Shown here: piece by piece, positions 45,218 to 57,427 of the stretch
Layout of the letters: each line of letters begins with the position of its first letter
Numbering within the stretch: the first letter of the stretch is position 1
NCBI GenBank assembly: GCA_032622095.1
Contig: CP136064.1
Span: 170,136,310-170,200,309 of the forward strand
Reading direction: 5' to 3'
Length of the DNA stretch: 64,000 bases
Source of the DNA: Siphonodentalium dalli
Taxonomy: Eukaryota; Mollusca; Scaphopoda; Gadilida; Siphonodentaliidae
The notes under the pieces: generated by a model
Databases searched by the model: none
What the model saw: only the letters and a program-made list of their open reading frames with translations
Told to the model about the DNA's origin: nothing
Position numbers and translations under genes: made by a program

Positions 45218-45299
45218 ATTCTGTTTTGAAATGGAAGTTCAAACTTTCCGCCATCTTCATATTAATGCATGTCAGTCAGCGTTATTTTTAGATCGATGG

Positions 45300-46423
45300 T
45301 GCACTCAGGTTTTTCTGATCCTTGACCTTCGACCAATGCTTGCGATATCTAAACACCTATTTACGATCGAAGGCCTGGGTTTGTTGGTGCGCGCGCCACC
45401 ATGGCAATCCACTTAACTTTGGCCAGAATAACCTCATATAGAAATAACAGGGCTACGCCTTTAAATAAACGAAACTTTGAAAGGGTTAATTTTGTGATTG
45501 GCCCTGTGTGAATTTGATTCGATAAGTCCGACATTATTTTTCATTTCTATTTAACTATATGTTTTCATTATTAATAGCCCAGTGTTCATAAACTCGATAA
45601 AGTTCGCAAGAATTCGGATGTATATATCATGAGTCAATTAACTTACTCAGGCACACAGTGAGTTGACTATATAATGTTTGAGAATTGAGGAGGCCAATAC
45701 AATATTGCCATTATTGGTAATAAACTATAAATTAAATGTGTATGTTTCGCGTAAACCTACTATTTTGATCGAAATTGTGCGTTTTATAACAATAAAAACT
45801 TGATTGGGTTTATTTCTGGTATCCATTAATATAATAAATGAAGGAGTTACGCTTTTTCTCGCGTCGATGATTCTCATATATATTTTTTGAACACCAGACG
45901 TAAACAAACTTAGTTGTCATGTGACGTCATCATTCGTGTGTCGATATCATTATTGCACATGATTATTGAACTATATATATTGCTTTCAACCGCATTACCA
46001 TCTATTTGTATATATTGACGTGTATTCATAACTACACTCTGTTATACCGGACATGTCCGGCGATTTGAGATTACAATTTCTGATTCTGATTGGACGAACA
46101 CCGCCCAGTCGATAGCCACGTCCGTCGACCCAACACAGCAGCTCATTCGTGCTGATACTTTCAATACAAACGTGAATCGTGTGGTCCTGTGGGTTTTGTC
46201 TCAAATAGAAATACCCCCAAGGCCAATGTAATAAGTATAATAGGAAAATGAGATCGGACACAACAAATTTGAAGACCAATATGTATAAAAAAAATATATA
46301 ATAAATTAAGCCTTATAATTTAAGGTTAAATTGTACACTTGGAACCATTAAATTTAATATAGTAATATTTATTTTTTTGTTAATAATTTAATAGTATAAT
46401 AATAATTAAGCCTAATATTCAAT
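45300..46423. other. no gene seen
   Basis: AT-rich; nothing supported. A 'gaaactttgaaagggttaa' at about 45470 resembles a piggyBac-type end, without a partner. Confidence 0.4.
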
Positions 46424-46790
46424 TTACTCATATTTATATATTTGACTGTCCGTGTCATTCACGTTTTTGTTAATGTTATAATATTTACTAGATGGTTGCA
46501 CTGCCACTGGGACCTCCGTGGCTGAACTGGTGGCATTTCTGCCACTACTATAAGTACTTGAAGTTGACGTGGAGGAATTGCTAGCGCCATTAGTACTACT
46601 AGTACTGGCAGTGGCAACAAACGAAGTTCCACAATTTGCACAAAATTTAAATGTGGTCTCCACATCGTGGACATTTACGAATCACAGATTCGCCGCACTG
46701 TGAGCAGAACTTAAACCAGTCCCTCAGCTCTGCACTGCAACATAAACATCTTTTTGAATGTGGCGCCCTTGAACAATTTCGAAAAAAGAT
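46424..46790 (-). pseudogene. double zinc-ribbon protein fragment
   Basis: The minus strand encodes RCLCCSAELRDWFKFCSQCG, then RKCPRCGD and, after a 1-nt frame change, FKFCANCGTSF. Four CxxC knuckles in a row form two zinc ribbons, as in DZANK-type modules. A Ser/Thr-rich tail (STSSTNGASNSSTSTSSTYS) follows to a stop at 46424. A conventional start is not visible. Only the frameshift between knuckles 3 and 4 breaks it. Confidence 0.5.
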
Positions 46791-46909
46791 CAGTTAGAAG
46801 TATTTGTTATCTTGTACCGTTGTATTTGATTGGTTAGAATTAACGTTCACGTGACGTTGAATTTGATTGGTCAGTATTGCAACTAGCAACAAGCATGTCC
46901 CCTTCTGCT

Positions 46910-48740
46910 TTCCATATGATACTAATGATATTAGCACAGATTCAGCATATATTAAGGGATCATTCAACTGGGATAAGAACAGCCCCCATCTACTCAAAAA
47001 TGCCCTCAATGGTAACTTTATTGATGAGATATTAGATATTAACGACTATATTGAAAACCCACAGAATACTGAAATTGACCATCTAAACATAATAGTATCA
47101 GAAATGTACACTAAACTATCAGAGAGATCATGTAAATTGAACAAAACTAATATAATAATAATACTGCTGCTAAGTATAAATGTAAAAATAAAACATGGAT
47201 AAATTTCGATTGTCTTCAGCTAACAAAGGAGACAAGAAGTCTTGGTCGAAGATTACAGAGATCCCCATAATGTTCAATTATGCCAAACATATTGTAACTC
47301 CAAAAAGCGATATAGCTATGAAATAAAAAAAAATGAAGAAAAACTATCAGAGAAAAATAGCAGACATAAATAATTTGAAAAGTAAGACTCTAAGAAGTTT
47401 TGGAATTTGATAAACAAAACGGATAACAATGACACAAACTTAGCTGAATCAATTCCTATTAATGAATGGACTAATCACTATAAAAGATTACTTGATTCTG
47501 AAGAGACAATTAGAACTCAAATAAAAACATCGGACCACTTTTCTCAACTAGATTTCCCTTTTACGTGTAAAGAAATCAGATCCGGCATTAAAAAAGGTGC
47601 AAAACAATAAAAAAAAAGGCCATGACATGATTTTGAACGAGATAATTAAAAATAGCAGTGAAATGATGCTGATGACTGGTAAAATTATTCAATAAAATTC
47701 TTGAAATAGGTCATTTTCCCAAATCATGGAACATCTCATACATTACCTCAATATATAAAGCTGGAGACATAACCAACTGCAGCAACTTTAGAGGTATCAG
47801 TATCTCGAGCTGTTTGGGAAAGCTATTCTCACGTTTAATACAAATACGTTTGGGTGATTTCATAGAAAAAGAAAACTAATTAAGCCCTAACTAAATATGA
47901 TTTAGATCTGGATGTAGGACAACTGACCATTTATGTGTAGTGAAAATCATAATCAACAGATATATAAATCTTGAAAACAAACTGCTTTTCGCAGCCTTTA
48001 TTGATTTTAGAAAGGCTTTGACACAGTGGATCGGTCACTATTAATACAAAAACTACAGGCAGTTGGAATCGGAGGCAAATATCTTAAATTGATATATCAT
48101 CTAAATTCAAACACCTTATACCAGTGGAATGTCAACGGAAATTGGGAGATACTTTCACTGGTGTACCACAAGGTGTTTGTCTCAGTCTGACTTTGTTCAA
48201 TGTATTTATTGGTGATATCAGAATATATTTTATACAAGACGAAACTGACCCAATAAAACTAGATAACTTGAAATTCTATCATCTATTATATGAGCATCAG
48301 CACTGATTACCTATTACTACTTTCAGAAACATCACAGGGCCTATAACAATGTATTAACTCGGCGTATTCATAGTGTGTGGACTCGAAAGCTGAGCTTAAT
48401 TACCGATAAATCTAAAATAATAATATTTAGCAAGAAAAAACTTAATGAGAATACCCAGTATGACTTTGGATCAATTCACTTAGAAAAAGTGGGAAAATAC
48501 AAATACGGTACATTGGAATTCATTTAAATCACAAAGGAAAACTCACAGCTGGTGCTAACCTAGCTGATAAAGCACGCAAAGCTTACTTTGGGCTATGTAA
48601 TAAATCCAAAAATTATGATAATCTCTCTAATTCAACATGGCTCAAGCTGATTGACTCCGCAGTATATCCTATATTAACATATGGTGCTGAAATCTGGATC
48701 TCTGATTTTAAAATGGACCTATATAAGTTCACTAATAGGG
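46910..48740 (+). pseudogene. LINE ORF2 remnant (RTE/Jockey-like)
   Basis: The pieces keep the order of a non-LTR polymerase: 'NEWTNHYKRLLDS' linker, 'KKGHDMILNEIIKNSSEMM', 'ISSCLGK'-type block (decayed), AAFIDFRKA followed after a shift by FDTVDRSLLIQKLQAVGIGG, GVPQGVCLSLTLFNVF and, at 48480-48720, GKYKY..GIHLNHKGKL and SAVYPILTYGAEIW. Many frameshifts. The 3' end merges into unrelated repeat at about 48740. Confidence 0.75.
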
Positions 48741-49972
48741 TTATTCTCATTTATAAGGCACTTTTCTGGCTGCTGATATGTGAAAAAACGTAACTTTAGT
48801 TTCCGTGATTGGATTTAGTTTCATTTTCATCGCCTTGATACCAGCGACTTTTTTTTGCAAATTTTCAGTAACACCAGTCCACCCATTGTCGAGATATTCA
48901 ACAAAGAAGAAACTGTGGGAAAATTGCAAAATAGGATAACGATACTTACGTTACCATATATATCCATGTATTTGGGAGGCGTTATTTTTGGGTTATTCTG
49001 AATCTGTCACCCGAGACTATGCCAGGTTTTTGAAAAGGATACTTTATTGGGAATATATAAACATCCGGTCTCGTCTACCAACGTCCATGTAGAATTTCAG
49101 GCGTCACGAGTATTGATTATCATTGTTTGATTCACATACAAAAGAAGGGTTTGCGACCAAATTAATTTCATCAATGCTTTGAAAAACTATTTCTTATGCA
49201 ACTGTGCATTATCAGATACATACATGTAACCGAGCATATCGTGATAGTATGCTTTTGTAACGATTCGCAGTCTGGCAAATAAATTTGCTCTAGAATGTGC
49301 TCGTGGTTGCTTGTCGATATTCATGCAAAACGATAACGTAAGTATCGGTTCAATTTGTTAAACATAATATGACGTTGTGATGGAGGTTTGGCCATTTATA
49401 TGATAAAGCATTATTCAAGATGGGTTTAAATTGGCTTACCACACTATTCCTGACACTTTATGACATTTGCTTTAGAATATGATTGCGGTTGTTTGCCGAT
49501 ATTCATGCGAAACGGTAAGTAAGTATCGCTTTAATTCGTTGAACACACAAATATAGAAACCAGTTTAATTTTATTAAATTTTCGTTCACCTGAAGAGGAA
49601 CAGAGACATAAAACTCAGACAGGTGAAGAAATCTGGTTCGCACCGTCGGCCCCGTTGAGCAGCAGGTTATATGACTAATATGCAGGTTTTACATGTGTAT
49701 ATGCCTAATTGTGTTCGTTTGGCTCATCAAGTCAAACAGGGTAATTGCAGATGAGGGAAGTTTGAAACAGCATATAATCTCGGACCGATTAAGGGAGATA
49801 ATCACGTAACCTCGACCTTTCTTGAACTTTCCTTAGCGGAAATAACAAACGAAAATTTTAACTCGTTAAAAATTGTTTAAATCTTCTAAATCTTGAGTTG
49901 AATTGTGTCAAAATTGTACACATATAATTTGTTGAATAGATAACTCCTAATGAATATATTGCGTGTGGTTAA
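48741..49972. other. gene-free stretch with a 183-bp-spaced direct repeat
   Basis: 'ttgctctagaatgtgctcgtggttgcttgtcgatattcatgc' (49285) and 'tttgctttagaatatgattgcggttgtttgccgatattcatgc' (49469) are diverged copies, each in parts followed by 'aacg.taa.gtaagtatcg'. An inverted copy of 'aacgtaagtatcgttat' is at 48933-48952. Confidence 0.5.
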
Positions 49973-51173
49973 ATGGATCGTTGTCAAAGACCTCGCAAAT
50001 TCATAGATTACAAACTGATGCACGAAGGTATTTCTGACAACGAGGCAGGGGAAATCGAAATCACACCGGCGATGGAAAGTGAAGACGAGGTTGGAGTCGA
50101 TTCCCAAGCATCGGCGCCAAAAGAAGAAAAAAATACGCCCCAGAGAACATAGTTCAGTGCAAAATGACTCTGAAAGAAATAGTGCTAAAAGTGACACTCG
50201 TTCAAAAGAGCCAAATATCTCTAGTAACAGTATTATGCTCAGTAGGTCTAACGAGAAAAGGTGAGCACAGCCACAGTGGTGATCTGTGCAACCCACAGCA
50301 GTCCGCTGATAGTGATGTAAATGAAATGTCGGACAAGGAGCTGGACGGGCAGCTGGCTGACCTTGAAAAGAGAGTGCAGCGGGCTAAGAATATGCGGGAA
50401 AGACAGCAAAAACTGCTTAAGCTAAAGCGACTCGAACAACAATTGGCCACAACCGAGGAAGAAACCAACCACACTCGAGGTACAGGTGATTCACTCTTTT
50501 TGGGGCAAAGCGAAAATTTTGTTGCGATTGGTCCTGTTGTCATTGATGATTTACATTTATCTAAAGGCCTTGTGGATTTGGGTTTGGGTGCAGATGATGT
50601 ACGTGGTAAATCCACTCAAGCTAAATCCACTTTTCATAAATCTGTCGATAGACTAGAAAATGAATTTGTTATGGATTCTGCTGATGCAGATAGAAATGAA
50701 TCAATGCATGTCACATCTAAATCAGGTATTGCAGCCAAACCTTCCCCGCATCTTGTGAGTATTAAAAATCAATCTAGAATGGTAGAGCACTTTTGTGCCA
50801 CTTGTTAGCGACAGCGCAAGGAGAAGTTAGCACACCCAGAATGCTCGTCTGGCTGTCCTAACTTAGTTCACAAATGACTAGTTCACCAGAAATCAGTCAT
50901 ATCTCATCAACTGGACTCTTCCACAGACATCTTTTACCCCCAGTATTTACACCAAAAAAAAATAATGTCAATTCGGCCAACGAGGTGCACAATTCTGATC
51001 ATATCCCAACAATTGTTTCCACGGCGTTTCAAGGCCGTGATCTCCAAAACAGTTCTCATGTTGAACTTAGTCCGCCTAACTTAAAGGAGCCCCTGCAATC
51101 TCACGATCAAAATGGAACTCAAGATCAAAATGTATCTGTCACAACTATAAATTTGAGGGTCATGTACCTTTAA
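49973..51173 (+). pseudogene. DIRS-type gag-like ORF
   Basis: It starts MDRCQRPRKFIDYKLMHEG (49973). After a frame change near 50150 it runs through an acidic/Ser linker and a coiled coil (SDKELDGQLADLEKRVQRAK, NMRERQQKLLKLKRLEQQ), to a Cys at 50808. A further frame to 51173 carries low-complexity sequence. Charged coiled-coil gags of this kind precede DIRS reverse transcriptases in molluscs (recalled). At least two frameshifts are present. Confidence 0.6.
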
Positions 51174-51179
51174 CTAAAA

Positions 51180-52155
51180 AGGCAATTATCCGGCAACATG
51201 CTCTTATTCGTGAATCCGGGGTTCCCAATTATCAGTCATGCAAATTCCCGGTGGGATAAAAATTGAATTGGAAAAAAATTTCAGGATAACTTGCAAGACT
51301 ATAACGATGAAATTCTCTGGAAGTTTGTCAAATATGGCTTACCTGTAGGGTTTTCAGGTGAACTTACACCTTCAGAATCATCATGCAGTAAGGTCCAAAA
51401 ATAATAATGGGGCAACTCATTTTCCCATAGCCATCCAAAAATATATCCAAAAATAGCAGAATTATTCTGCCATCTTGGGACCCTTCGATGGTAACCCTTT
51501 CGACTGTCTTATCAAAGTTAGTTCACTCAATCAGTGCCAAGGAAAAATAGTTCGGACCGTCGAGTGATTGTGGATTTAAGTTCCCCCCCCCCCCGGGTTT
51601 GTCGGTCAATGACCATGTTTCTGCCGATGAATACTTGGGCAGGCCAGTCAACTTAATATACCCTAAAGTTGACAATCTCGTTCAATTGATTAAAGAGAAG
51701 TCTCAATGTTGCCACATTTTTAAATTGGATTTGGCGCGTGCCTTTAGACAAATATTTTGTGACATTGGTGATATCCTTGGTTACATGTGGCGAGGTAAGC
51801 TGTATTTCGACCGCACACTTACTATGGGCCTTCGGTCGACCCCCCAAATTTGCCAACGGCTAACGAATGCTGTCAAGTATATAGCCTCTTCTCGAGGACT
51901 AGAACTTGTACATTAGTTTAGATGACATTGCCATCTAACAACCAGGAGGCTTTCGCCAAGGGCCCAATGTGAACACCCTCTTAAAATCCTGTGGTTTAGA
52001 ACAATCCACTTCAAAGGCTTGTCCTCCAAGAACTAAAATGGTATTCCTTTTTGTTTTATTTAATACTGTTACCTTAACATTAGAAGTGTCTGAGGATAGA
52101 TTGCAAGAAATTACACGCCTTGCCACAACATGGTTGGACAAAGACAATGCGTGCC
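51180..52155 (+). pseudogene. DIRS-type reverse transcriptase, 5' part
   Basis: The recognisable order is 'LGPFDGNPFDC', a C12 run, then PPGLSVNDHVSADEYLG, HIFKLDLARAFRQIFCD, MWRGKLYFDRTLTMGLRSTP and, after a stop, a degenerate LDDIA in the catalytic position. The block KACPPRTKMVFLFVLFNT and TLEVSEDRLQEITRLATTW follow. These are DIRS-family signatures. Coding is cut at 52156 by a TTAA MITE and resumes in frame at 52652. Confidence 0.8.
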
Positions 52156-52159
52156 TTAA

Positions 52160-52647
52160 AGGTACGGGAGGCCTGTGGTATGCTGTGAAAATATTTCCAC
52201 CGGTCAAAAACCGCCACAAACAGAAAGAATATTAAAATGTAGACAGACTTTGTCCGTATACAAATAAGAAATATCGCATAAACAGTATGTTATTGTCATA
52301 TATTTGACCATTGTTATGTAAACAAAAGCATAAAAAGTTACTTTCCTGGTGTTTGTTTATATTATGATGGTAAACATAAAGAGCGTTCTTTGTTGTTGAA
52401 TTCCTGATATGGAACTAATAAAGAGCGTTTATATCATTTGTGGGTGATTTGCCAGTAACACTGTGCTGTCTTCCGTAACACAATCAGGCTCTTGCTTAGG
52501 TAAAATATAGTAGGTCTTTGTGATAGCATGCTGTTTACGCGATGGTCATGGTATATATGAACGAAACTGTATGCGTTTTAATGTTTTTCTGTTTACGGTG
52601 ATTGGAACAAATATGAATATTTTCGACAACTAAGGCCTCCCGTGCCT
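52160..52647. mobile_element. 488-bp TTAA MITE, family B, copy 2
   Basis: TTAA at 52156-52159 and 52648-52651. The ends are aggtacgggaggcct and, inverted, aggcacgggaggcctt. The interior matches copy 1 (21968-22463) in opposite orientation. It is inserted in the RT of the DIRS element. Removing it with one TTAA restores the reading frame across the site. Confidence 0.9.
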
Positions 52648-52651
52648 TTAA

Positions 52652-53403
52652 GGATGTTCAGGCCTTAATCGGGAAATTGAATTTTATTTCTGCATGCGTG
52701 AAACCCGGAAGAATATTTGTGTCCCGTATTCTGACCTGGCCAATTTAATAACAATAGAACCATGACGTTACCTTTACCAATGTTTGTGAAGAAAGACCTA
52801 ATATGGTGGCACATATTTTTGTCAATTTATAATGGGATTTCTATGATGGACTTAGAGACCTGGTCTTCACCCGATGCCATCTTGGCTTCGGCTCAACCTT
52901 ATCCGCGTGCGGTGGTGTCAGGGGATGGGTACTTTCATGTGGAATTCCCTCCCTTCATTCAAGCACTTCACTTACACATCACTCAGCTAGAATTATTGAC
53001 AGTGGTGGTTTGCATTAAAGTATGGTCCCACAAGTTAAAATTTCAAAAAGTTTTAATACATTGTGATAACATCTCTGTTTTGGCATAAATCGTGGTGCAA
53101 CCAGAGACGGGTTTATGCAGTCTTGCCTCTGAGAGTTACTCTACGTCGCAGCCAAAAATCCGTTCAAATCAAAGCAGAGCATTTGAGTGGTGTTGACAAC
53201 CGCCTGCCAGATCTTCTCTCGCGCTGGAATCTAGGCCCAGGTTATCAACGACAATTTCGAAAGGCCACCGTGGGACGTAATTTGACAAGAGTGCCTGGTA
53301 CTCTCAGAATATTTTGGTTTCATCAGCGGTTGGTAATGGATTGTTTCCCTTTCAGACATTCAACTGGTACAATTGAAGAAAGATGCAAGGTCTTCCCTAA
53401 ATA
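52652..53403 (+). pseudogene. DIRS-type RT tail and RNase H-like region
   Basis: It continues from the MITE with ALIGKLNFISACVKPGRIFV, the conserved block after the palm in DIRS polymerases. An RNase H-like stretch follows (AVVSGDGYFHVEFPPFIQAL, HITQLELLTVVVCIKVW, HCDNISVLA) and then SGVDNRLPDLLSRW. Frame changes occur near 52750, 53080 and 53390. Confidence 0.7.
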
Positions 53404-54081
53404 AAGCCTTTGCCATCGGAACATCTAAGAATCTAACCATACAGTGGAAGTCTTACCTATTATTCTGTGCCTATTTTCAATTCGACGATATTCCAGCGTC
53501 TACGCGACACTGGTTTTATACGTTCAATTTTTGTCCCGCTCCTTCAAGTCTGTTCAGGCCTTGTATAATTATTTAAGTGGTGTACGGCTTCTTCACAAAA
53601 TTCTAGATTTGGATTGTTCTAATTTGGGGCCCCTGAATTAAAATTAACACTCCGTGTGATTTCTCGGATTAAAAGTCACTTACCACATCAAGCCCTGCCG
53701 ATAACACCTTCACTATTGCTGTTATTCCCTAAATTTATACGACAAGATAATCCCCTTTATGTGTCCTGTTGGGTTTTTTTTGTAACAGCATTTTTTCTAA
53801 TGTTGCGGAAATCAAATTTAGTTCCCTCTGGTTCAAACAACTTTGATCCCCAGAAACAACTGACAAGGGGTGACATGTTATACCATGATGGGGTTATTCT
53901 CATTATTATCAAGTGGTCGAAAACCATTCAGCATGGACAAAAGGTGTTAAAATTGCCATTATTATCAATTCCTGGCTCTCCATTGTGTCCCGTGACTGCT
54001 TATATAAACTTAAAACCCACCGGCGTGTTATCCCTTTGTCCGGACAGGGCTCTTATCTGGCAGAACGCTCAAGCGTTTTGA
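53373..54081 (+). pseudogene. DIRS-type tyrosine recombinase, N-terminal part
   Basis: A SAM-like N-terminal region (KAFAIGTSKNLTIQWKSYLL, FCAYFQFD) is followed by the core: PLYVSCWVFFVTAFFLMLRK with the first catalytic Arg in LRKSN, then WSKTIQHGQKVLKLPLL and GSPLCPVTAY. Frameshifts lie near 53540 and 53640. The C-terminal catalytic half is displaced to 55978-56220. This enzyme replaces the integrase in DIRS elements. Confidence 0.75.
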
Positions 54082-54289
54082 TCGCATGAGCATTATTTTA
54101 ACGCCAACAGTCATTCTTTTTTAAGAATGCCCGTGGGCATTATTTTTTAAGAATGCCCGGCATTATTTTTTACGAATACACGAGGGATTAAATCGGCTGA
54201 GGGACGTCATAGAGTGGCTCCTCCCCCAATCATGTAAGTTGAGTCAATATAGCGTGTCGGCAAGCTGCATTAAATATCGGAACACTTAA
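54082..54289. repeat. short interrupted repeat
   Basis: 'ttttttaagaatgcccg.gggcatta' recurs two to three times between 54110 and 54170. It is the point where the recombinase coding is interrupted. Confidence 0.5.
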
Positions 54290-54713
54290 AGGTACTCAAT
54301 CAGATCAGGCCCTTATACATTACTATTTCTTTGGCTTCGGGGATAAAAAATAATTGATTCGAGACGAGTAACATATCTATCAACGCTCATAGTGATCAGA
54401 TTGTTTTTTGATGTTTTGTTATTTCTATTGTTTCTGGCCCAGAAACACGCCGTCAAAAGGATGGTCTCATTGCGTTATTAATACACTTGATTTTAGAGTT
54501 ATCCAGCTTCGCCTGTTTGAATAAGTGTTTCTGTGAAAATTATACATCTCGAGAAAATTACAAACTTAGGGGCAATAATTGCAAACTTTAAAAATTAATA
54601 TCTAATAACTCTGAGCTTTGATGGATGGGTTCCTCGACTCGAATCAAATATTTTGTTTACCCCTGAAGTCACAGAAATAGTAATTTAGGGGTGCTTAATC
54701 GGATTGAGTACCT
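54290..54713. mobile_element. 424-bp TTAA MITE, family C, copy 2
   Basis: TTAA at 54286-54289 and 54714-54717. The ends are aggtactcaatc and the exact reverse complement. The interior is shared with copy 1 (12935-13314). Confidence 0.85.
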
Positions 54714-54717
54714 TTAA

Positions 54718-55977
54718 TTTGCTGAGCTAATTAAAACTCACAAATATTTAGCGATTTTGATTTTATATTGCCACGCCAAAAAATAAAATTAAATTTCTTC
54801 AAACTTTGATACAAAAACACCAACAGCTCTTTGGACTATTTAGAAAAGTCCGCAGACAGGCTAAAACACATATAGATAACATCTAAATACGTCCCTAAGT
54901 CGGTCAAATAAACACAAAACCGTTTAACACAGATTTTAACTATACGTTACTTATTGAACGAGAAAGTGCTCACATGGTTATTTTTAATACAATGGGGAAG
55001 CACAGAAAAAATATAACATTTCCAGTATCAAATTGAAACAGAATAGCGTATACCCATGTGTATAGACATGTCATGCATATCTACTCTGGCTTCGCCAAGA
55101 TATCATACTCCACTAGTTCAAAACATGATAACTTTCTGTTGCTCTGACAGGGAAGTTTTATAACATTGAAAAAAAATGCAGTTAACATAATGCTCGGTTA
55201 TAACTGTTCCGTAATAACATTGTATTTTATAGCAGGTAAAGGTCCTAACTCGAGTTTGCATGGTTTGGGGGACTTTAATTTAATTAATCGATTGTACTAT
55301 GCGTCGCTTGGAAAGTTGGAATTTCATTGATGTTGGCTCACAAAGCTACACAAATCTTGCAACCTCGAGCTGGGAATTTATATTCAAGGAACAAGTATTA
55401 ACACAGAAATATATTCCCTGCATGGTTTGTTCAATCTTCAACCCCATCAGAAGATAATAGAAAAGGCTCCCAGGGTTTGAACATATGGGAAATGATATAT
55501 ACGGGGGTACGGGTGCCTGATAAATTATTATGGAATGTTAACGTATTTGATGTCGAATTAGATGGGGCATCTTTAAATCAAGAAAGAAATATAGTAAGAT
55601 ATTGCTCACATACACTGTCCGAATCCAAAGCGCAACGACAAACTTTGGAAGAAACATCCCTCAACTGGCGAGTCCTAATTCGAATTAAATAATAATTGAA
55701 ATGTGTTGCTTTTCATCGTGGACATCACAAACTGTCCGTGCTGAACTGTGGGCGTGTACTCAGGTAATCAAGGCAGAGCTTTGGGCCAGACACAATTGAT
55801 AGTTGGCTCCAACGACAATTCAATGAGTGGGTTTTAAGTCAGATAATATTCTCAGCGTCGGGAATTCGGTAAAGAATAGACTCGGGCAAGCCCTCGTCTA
55901 TTCTTTTACCGAATTCCCTCTGCTTCGAACATTATCCTTTACATAATACGTCTAATACCGGGTCAAGCTGCTCGGCC
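54718..55977. other. inserted stretch between recombinase halves
   Basis: No gene is recognised. A hairpin at 55860-55918 pairs gggaattcggtaaagaatag with ctattcttttaccgaattccc (arms about 27 bp, one indel). Confidence 0.5.
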
Positions 55978-56220
55978 AGCCATGCATGCCCCAGATTCTG
56001 GAGCTGGATCAGTTCAGGCTATCAGTTATTCTCAAGTACAATCATTTTTTTGCGTTGTCTCTTGGAGTTGGCAGGGAGGGACCCAGCCCTGTATTCTATG
56101 CATTCCTTCCGCAGGGGAGGTGTTTCGTGGGCCTTCAATTGCGGGGTGCCATCCTAAATGATTCAACTGACAGGCGATTGGAGCAGTGATGCATACAAAA
56201 CTTATCTGCATCACACTATC
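55978..56220 (+). pseudogene. DIRS-type tyrosine recombinase, C-terminal part
   Basis: After a frame change near 56060, the frame reads GRDPALYSMHSFRRGGVSWA with the H-x-x-R box. GVPS, a TAA, and then LTGDWSSDAYKTYLHH with the nucleophile Tyr position follow. Together with 53373-54081 it makes up most of one recombinase, split by about 1.9 kb of other DNA. The two halves are collinear and adjacent in family order, so they most likely come from one element. Confidence 0.75.
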
Positions 56221-56252
56221 AAAGATAGTGTGTTGTGGTCGTATATTCTGTA

Positions 56253-57388
56253 ACGACCAATATTCGTTCCTGATAACACACCATTCTGTATTAAAGCGCC
56301 TCGTACAGTTCCATATGCATATCGTGATAAGCTCCAACATAAATTAGAATCCATGGTTCAGAACGGAATAATTCAATCTGTAACTGAACCTACTGAGTGG
56401 TGTGCCCCAATAGTGGTAGCACCAAAGAAGAATTCTGACGACATACGACTTTGTGTAGATTTCACTAAGTTAAACCAATTCGTGAAACGTGAAAGGTATC
56501 AGTCAAGGTCACCACAGGAAGCTGTTGCAGATATGGCAGCAACCAACGCCCGCTTTTTTGCTTCGTTTGATTGCTTGAGCGGATACTGGCAGTGTCCCTT
56601 GCAAAGCGAAAGTCAGAAACTAACAACATTTTTGACACCTTTTTTGTAGATTCATGTTCCTGCGAGCTCCATTCGGAATTTGCTCAATATCGGAGCACTA
56701 TAACAGGAGAATGGATGAAGCACTTTCTGACATTCCCAGGCAAAGAAAGATTGTTGATGATATGGTGGCATACGACAATTCATTGGATTCTCATATTGAT
56801 CATGTTCGTCAGATTCTAACCCGATGCGAAGAAAGGGGTATTTCTTTGAATCCTGACAAGTTTGTTGTTGGCTCTCCAGAAGTGCTGTTCTGTGGTTATA
56901 TTGTGAATGAGAAAGGATATACCACAAATCCTGATATCACAGGGGCTATACGAGAGTTTCCGGTGCCAAGAAATGTGACTGATTTGAAGTCATTTTTTGG
57001 ATTAGCGAACCAATTGGCTGGTTTCACTAATAAAATATCAAAGTATTTGGACCCGTTGCGACCTCTTCTAAAATCAAGCAATGAGTTCGTTTGGGATTCA
57101 AATCACCAGGAAGCTTTCTCGAACGCTAAGCGTTTTTTATCTTCTGCACCAATACTATCTTATTATGATCCTAAGAAGCCAACATCATTGCATGCTGATG
57201 CAAGCAGATTAAATGGACTCGGTTTCTTACTCCTACAGCAGGACACGGAGAATAAAACATGGCACATTGTCCAAGCAGGCTCCAGATTTTTATCGGAAGC
57301 GGAGACGCGGTATGCCATGATCGAACTGGAAATGTTGGCAGCGTGTGGGCAGTGCAGACACTCGACCCTTTCGACAATCCTGGGCTAG
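56253..57388 (+). pseudogene. Gypsy/Ty3-type pol fragment (RT and start of RNase H)
   Basis: LTR-retrotransposon polymerase: WCAPIVVAPKKNSDDIRLCV, DFTKLN, ASFDCLSGYWQCPL, then after a 1-nt shift FLRAPFGICS, the catalytic VDD, SPEVLFCGYIV and FFGLANQLAGFTNKISKYLD. The RNase H start is LHADASRLNGLGFLL followed by MIELEMLAA. Protease, integrase and LTRs are absent, so it is a fragment. It follows the DIRS recombinase without a gap and is interrupted by the MULE-like gene. Confidence 0.9.
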
Positions 57389-57427
57389 CCCTCCGAACCA
57401 CTCACTCTCAATGATGGCATATCAAAC

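Noticed and set aside
45010-45416. 178-residue plus-strand frame ending at 45416
   Set aside because: It overlaps the Cys-rich minus-strand exon, has no recognisable domain, and its length is explained by the antisense of that exon.
2497-45490. ttaaccctttgaa-type motifs at about 2497 and 45470 as two ends of one piggyBac element
   Set aside because: Too far apart, with many unrelated elements between; no local partner ends were found.
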